A DNA stretch of 32,365 nucleotides from Acanthamoeba lenticulata (Eukaryota; Discosea; Longamoebia; Acanthamoebidae): assembly GCA_002179805.1 (NCBI GenBank), contig NAVB01001199.1, positions 1-32,365 of the forward strand. The letters are read 5' to 3'. The translations under genes were made by a program, and so were the position numbers. The notes beneath the pieces were generated by a model. It was given only the letters and a program-made list of their open reading frames with translations. It was not told the origin of the DNA and did not search any database. Of this stretch, positions 29,213 to 32,365 are shown piece by piece. Positions within the stretch are counted from its first letter, which is position 1. Each line of letters begins with the position of its first letter.

Positions 29213-32200
29213 ATGGCATCCACACGCACGCGCGTGGAAGATAGTGGCGGTTCTACCACCGTTTCAAGATGTGAAAAGGACCAAAGAGGGACTCATTCAC
29301 AAATTCAAGGGAAGGGCCGAATCCAGCGCTCGGCTAAAGGAGACAATGCATCGCGGCCTAAAGCAACGCGAAACACAAATCTGCTGGCAAAATCAGTCCC
29401 CGCCACTTGCCTCTATGACTTCAAGATTCCCTTCTACGTGAGGCGCAAGAGAGAGGAGGAACGGGCGAAGCAGCTCCACGCCGCAGAGCAAGTGCTGTCA
29501 ACGAAGAGACGAGCAAAGAAACCAGCCCTGGGACTGCTTGAGATCCATCCTGTTGGCGCTGGGTTGTCTGGCGCGGATGAGGCTTGGGCCGACAACATAC
29601 CTCCACGCGAGGAAGATAAACGGGAGGGCGATTCATCCTGTGATGCCGCCCCCATGACGGTTGAGAACGGACGGGGACAAACCTTTCAGCACCCTTCCTC
29701 CTCCACATCTGCGGCACCTGCTGCCATCCACGAAGCCGGATCTCGGAAACGCAGCCACGACCAGACTCAGCCGTGCGGGCAACGACAGCAACAGCAGGCA
29801 ACTTCGTCATCATCATCGTCGTCCTGGCGCCCACGCCTCGAAGAAGCCATCTTGGCCGCCGTGGGCGCTGCCAACGCCGGGAAGGCGGCCGCCAACGGGT
29901 CCTACCTCACGTCCCCGGTGCTGCGCGCCCAGCAAGGCCTCCGCTACGTCCACCTGTGCAGCCGGTTCGCCGAGGTCTTTGCCACGCACGTGTGGCCCTT
30001 CAAGCCGCTCCACCCGGCCTCGTGGGACGACACGACCGTGCGTCTGGTCATCGACCGCGGCACTCTCGTCGCCGGCGAGGACCAGTGGAGCGCCGACGAC
30101 GGCGACGACGGCGCGCTCAAGGACAACCGCGTCCTGGCCTTGACCGTCTTCACCGCGCTCGCTCTGGGCGCCCAGGCCTGCGGCGCCCACGACGTGGCCC
30201 TCAGCCTCTACGAGCAGGCGCGCGCCCACCTCGCCCTCCTCTTTGACACCTGCGATATTCGCGTTGCCGAGACCCTCGTCGCCCTTTTGTGCGTTTCTCC
30301 CCACCCGCTCCTCCCCAGGGCGCCGCCCTTCATTAACCTCTTCAACGTCGTCGTCGTCGTCGTCGTTGGTCCAAATACCATCGTCATCGCTGTGGGCAGG
30401 TATTTGGCATTCGGGTTTGGCGACCTCGAGCGGGCGGCCTATTACAACATGACGGCCCTGGCCGTGTTCAACCAATTGAAGGCGTTCGACTCGGACATGT
30501 ACCGGCGTTGCATGTGGAGCGTCCATCTGCTGCCCAGCACGTCCTACGCCGAGCGCAAGCGGCTCATGCGCGAGTACCGCCAGCACACGGCCCACCTGCC
30601 TTACTGGGACGAAAGCAGCTTCAGTGGCGGGTACTCGCACTCCTCGCCCGCCCTCGCCGTCCCCGACAACCCCCACTTCAGCAGCAGCATCAGCAACGGC
30701 CGCGGCCACGGCTACGGCTTGTCGCTGCCGCTCCGAGTCCAGACCGCCGCCGCCGCCGTCCCCGCCATAGGCCCCGCCGCCCGGACGGCCGACGTGCAGC
30801 AGTTCGTGGGCTGGGAGACGCGCGTCCTCGGCACGGAGCCCGTCCGAGCCGAGGCCGCCTCCTCGCTGTACCACCAGCCGCCTCCGGCGGTCCATATACA
30901 GTCCCCACTACCGCAGCAGCAACTGCAACAACAGCGTTTCCACAGCTCCTCGGTGGGGCCCCGCGGACCACGAGTAGCGGACTACGAGGACGAGCGGTTC
31001 CGCGAGTTTAGTTACTGCTCGAGCGACTTCAGCTTCGGCATGCTCGCGCCTGCCGACTTCTTTGCCCAACAGGCGGCCTCGTACCAGCAGCCGGCCCCGA
31101 GCCGGCCCGTCGACCAGCAGCAGCAGCAGCAGCAGCAATACTGCCAGGCCTCCTGGCCCGTGGCGCCCGTGGGGATCTCCTCACACGCGTCCCCGGCCGG
31201 CGGGGCCTGTGGCTACCCCGCTGCGATGACGACGACGACTTCGACGACGACGAGCGCAACGCCGAGCATGGCGAGCACGCCGATCACCACGCCGTCCTGG
31301 TCGACGCCCTCTCCTCCGGTGCTCTCCCCCACGAGGGCGCCCAACTGGTCGACCACGCCATCGTCGTCAGAGCACCAAAGCCCGTCGTCGCTCTCGCCCG
31401 CCTCATCGCCGAGGGTGGCGGCCGCGGACACGGTCTCGCACCGCCATTTTGCGTCGGCCGAGCGGGTGATCTTCCACACGCGCTACACGGGCTACCAGCC
31501 CACGGAGGAGAACGCGCGCCACTTTCTGCACACGATGATCGTCCTCTCCGTGCTCGACGCCAAGGCCTCGCGCCTGCACGAGAGCGACCCCAAGCGGGTC
31601 GCCATCTTCCAGCGCATGGCCGACACGGCCTCTGCCTTTGAGCTCCGCATTCGCCGCTCCCGTACGGCTCCTCCTTGCCTCCCCCCCCCCAACATGATGG
31701 GATGGCTCACCATCGCGATGGTTAATTGCTCCGACAGGGTCGATCCCGATGAGCTATTACCAGAGCGTGCTGCTGATCATCATCAGCGCGCGGGCGGACT
31801 GCTGCTGGCGCATGCACGACGAGATCTTCACGCTCGTCGCCCTGCAGGACTTCCTGTCCCTGTGCCGCACCATCGACATGCGGTAGAGGATCTCCTCCCG
31901 CCATTCATCCACTCGCGAACGGGCAATTTACTCCAGCTGCTCACCTCTACCACCACCGCCACCACCGCATGCAGGTTATGCGCCAGCACAGCTTTGCCCA
32001 GCTTCAACGCCGTCATCCAGATCATGCAGCAGCTCGAACAGTCGCAGTACGTGCTTCGTATGCCTTTGTTGTGTAGAAAAATGCTCATCGCGTGGTGCCT
32101 CCAACAACAGGATGTTGGTGGAACTGGTGGAGCTGATGGCGGGCCCCGCGCGCCAGTTCCCGCCGTGGGCCGCGGTGCGGGAGCGCGTCATGCGCGAGCT

Positions 32201-32261
32201 CGTGCACGTGCTCGAAAGTCGGTCCGCGGACACGCGTGCCCTGCACCTGCCCACGTGTTGA
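29213..32261 (+). CDS. Orphan-family protein B: tandem paralogue of protein A
   Basis: Exons 29213-30288, 30400-31661, 31738-31882, 31975-32046 and 32111-32261 give 901 residues. The helical domain aligns with protein A almost end to end: WPFKPLHPAS, LTVFTALALG, LFDTCDIRVAETLV, YLAFGFGDLERAAYY, KAFDSDMYRR, LLPSTSYAERKRLM. A second shared block is IPMSYYQSVLLIIISARADC. The N-terminus has a basic segment (FYVRRKREEERAKQ, near residue 75) and a copy of the His-Pro motif (LEIHPVGAGL, near residue 112). Between the helical blocks lies a linker of about 250 residues rich in Ser, Pro, Gln and Thr, including a polyQ run; protein A instead carries its low-complexity part at the C-terminus. The stop is TGA at 32259. 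Nuclear regulation is a guess from composition only. Confidence 0.72.
30346..30367. repeat. GTC triplet run in intron 1 of protein B
   Basis: About seven GTC triplets lie inside intron 30289-30399. The intron is 111 nt and keeps the frame open, so retention would add 37 residues including a valine run. Confidence 0.7.
31114..31138 (+). repeat. CAG run coding for poly-glutamine
   Basis: Eight CAG codons in a row (31114-31137) code for polyQ in the linker of orphan-family protein B. It is a potentially length-variable coding microsatellite. Confidence 0.8.
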
Positions 32262-32365
32262 CACAAGAGAGAACGCGCGGCACACAGGCCTGCAAGCAAG
32301 CAGGAGGAGCCTATCCACACCTACCTTATACATACGTACATATACATAACCTCCCAGGACCGCAA

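Noticed and set aside
25245..29900. Zn2Cys6 zinc cluster expected for fungal-type transcription factors in the orphan pair
   Set aside because: No cluster of six spaced cysteines exists at either N-terminus, so the fungal-family label is not supported.
1..32365. CRISPR arrays, insertion sequences, transposons, rRNA or tRNA genes
   Set aside because: Repeats present are simple triplet or dinucleotide runs inside introns and low-complexity coding parts; no spaced repeats, terminal inverted repeats, transposase motifs or tRNA boxes were seen.

Overview
The window looks like nuclear DNA from a GC-rich, intron-dense protist. The best match is an amoebozoan of the Acanthamoeba type; this is an inference from gene style, not a database result. 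Eleven protein genes can be rebuilt, and ten of them are split. I place about 83 short introns (55-180 nt). Many have GTACG/GTGCG donors, a CTGAC/CTTGAC branch-like motif and a CAG/TAG acceptor. Conserved proteins only read correctly after splicing, so all gene models below are my own manual splicing, checked by codon phase and by known family motifs. No RNA gene, mobile element or CRISPR array was seen.

Layout: (1) 77-6545 (+) VPS8, a CORVET tethering subunit, with its 5' end outside the window. (2) A 1.05 kb gene-free gap. (3) 7597-8532 (+) a SPO16/XPF-ERCC1-like meiotic protein. (4) 8757-11703 (-) an RGS-coiled-coil-C2 protein. (5) 12158-13954 (+) a nuclear-type HExxH zinc peptidase. (6) 14168-17937 (+) an ankyrin/IQ/DH Rho exchange factor. 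(7) 18221-18712 (-) the intronless cyclophilin PPIL3. (8) 18839-19498 (+) mitochondrial ribosomal protein bL17m. (9) 19677-21049 (-) a Csm1/Pcs1-like kinetochore protein. (10) 21213-24686 (+) pseudouridine-5'-phosphate glycosidase fused to a PfkB pseudouridine kinase. (11) 25245-28828 and 29213-32261 (+), two diverged tandem paralogues of a family I do not recognise.

The genes do not form one pathway. They cover endosome tethering, meiosis/chromosome segregation (SPO16-like, Csm1-like), G-protein signalling (RGS-C2, DH), mitochondrial translation, splicing-type cyclophilin function and nucleoside salvage. Divergent pairs sharing a short promoter are PPIL3/bL17m (126 bp) and Csm1-like/pseudouridine enzyme (163 bp, with two E2F-like sites).

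The points most worth following up are a perfect peroxisomal PTS2 signal on the pseudouridine fusion enzyme, the SPO16-like gene in a lineage not known for observed sex, the tandem orphan family, and the HExxH protein, which resembles a peptidase family I associate with giant viruses.
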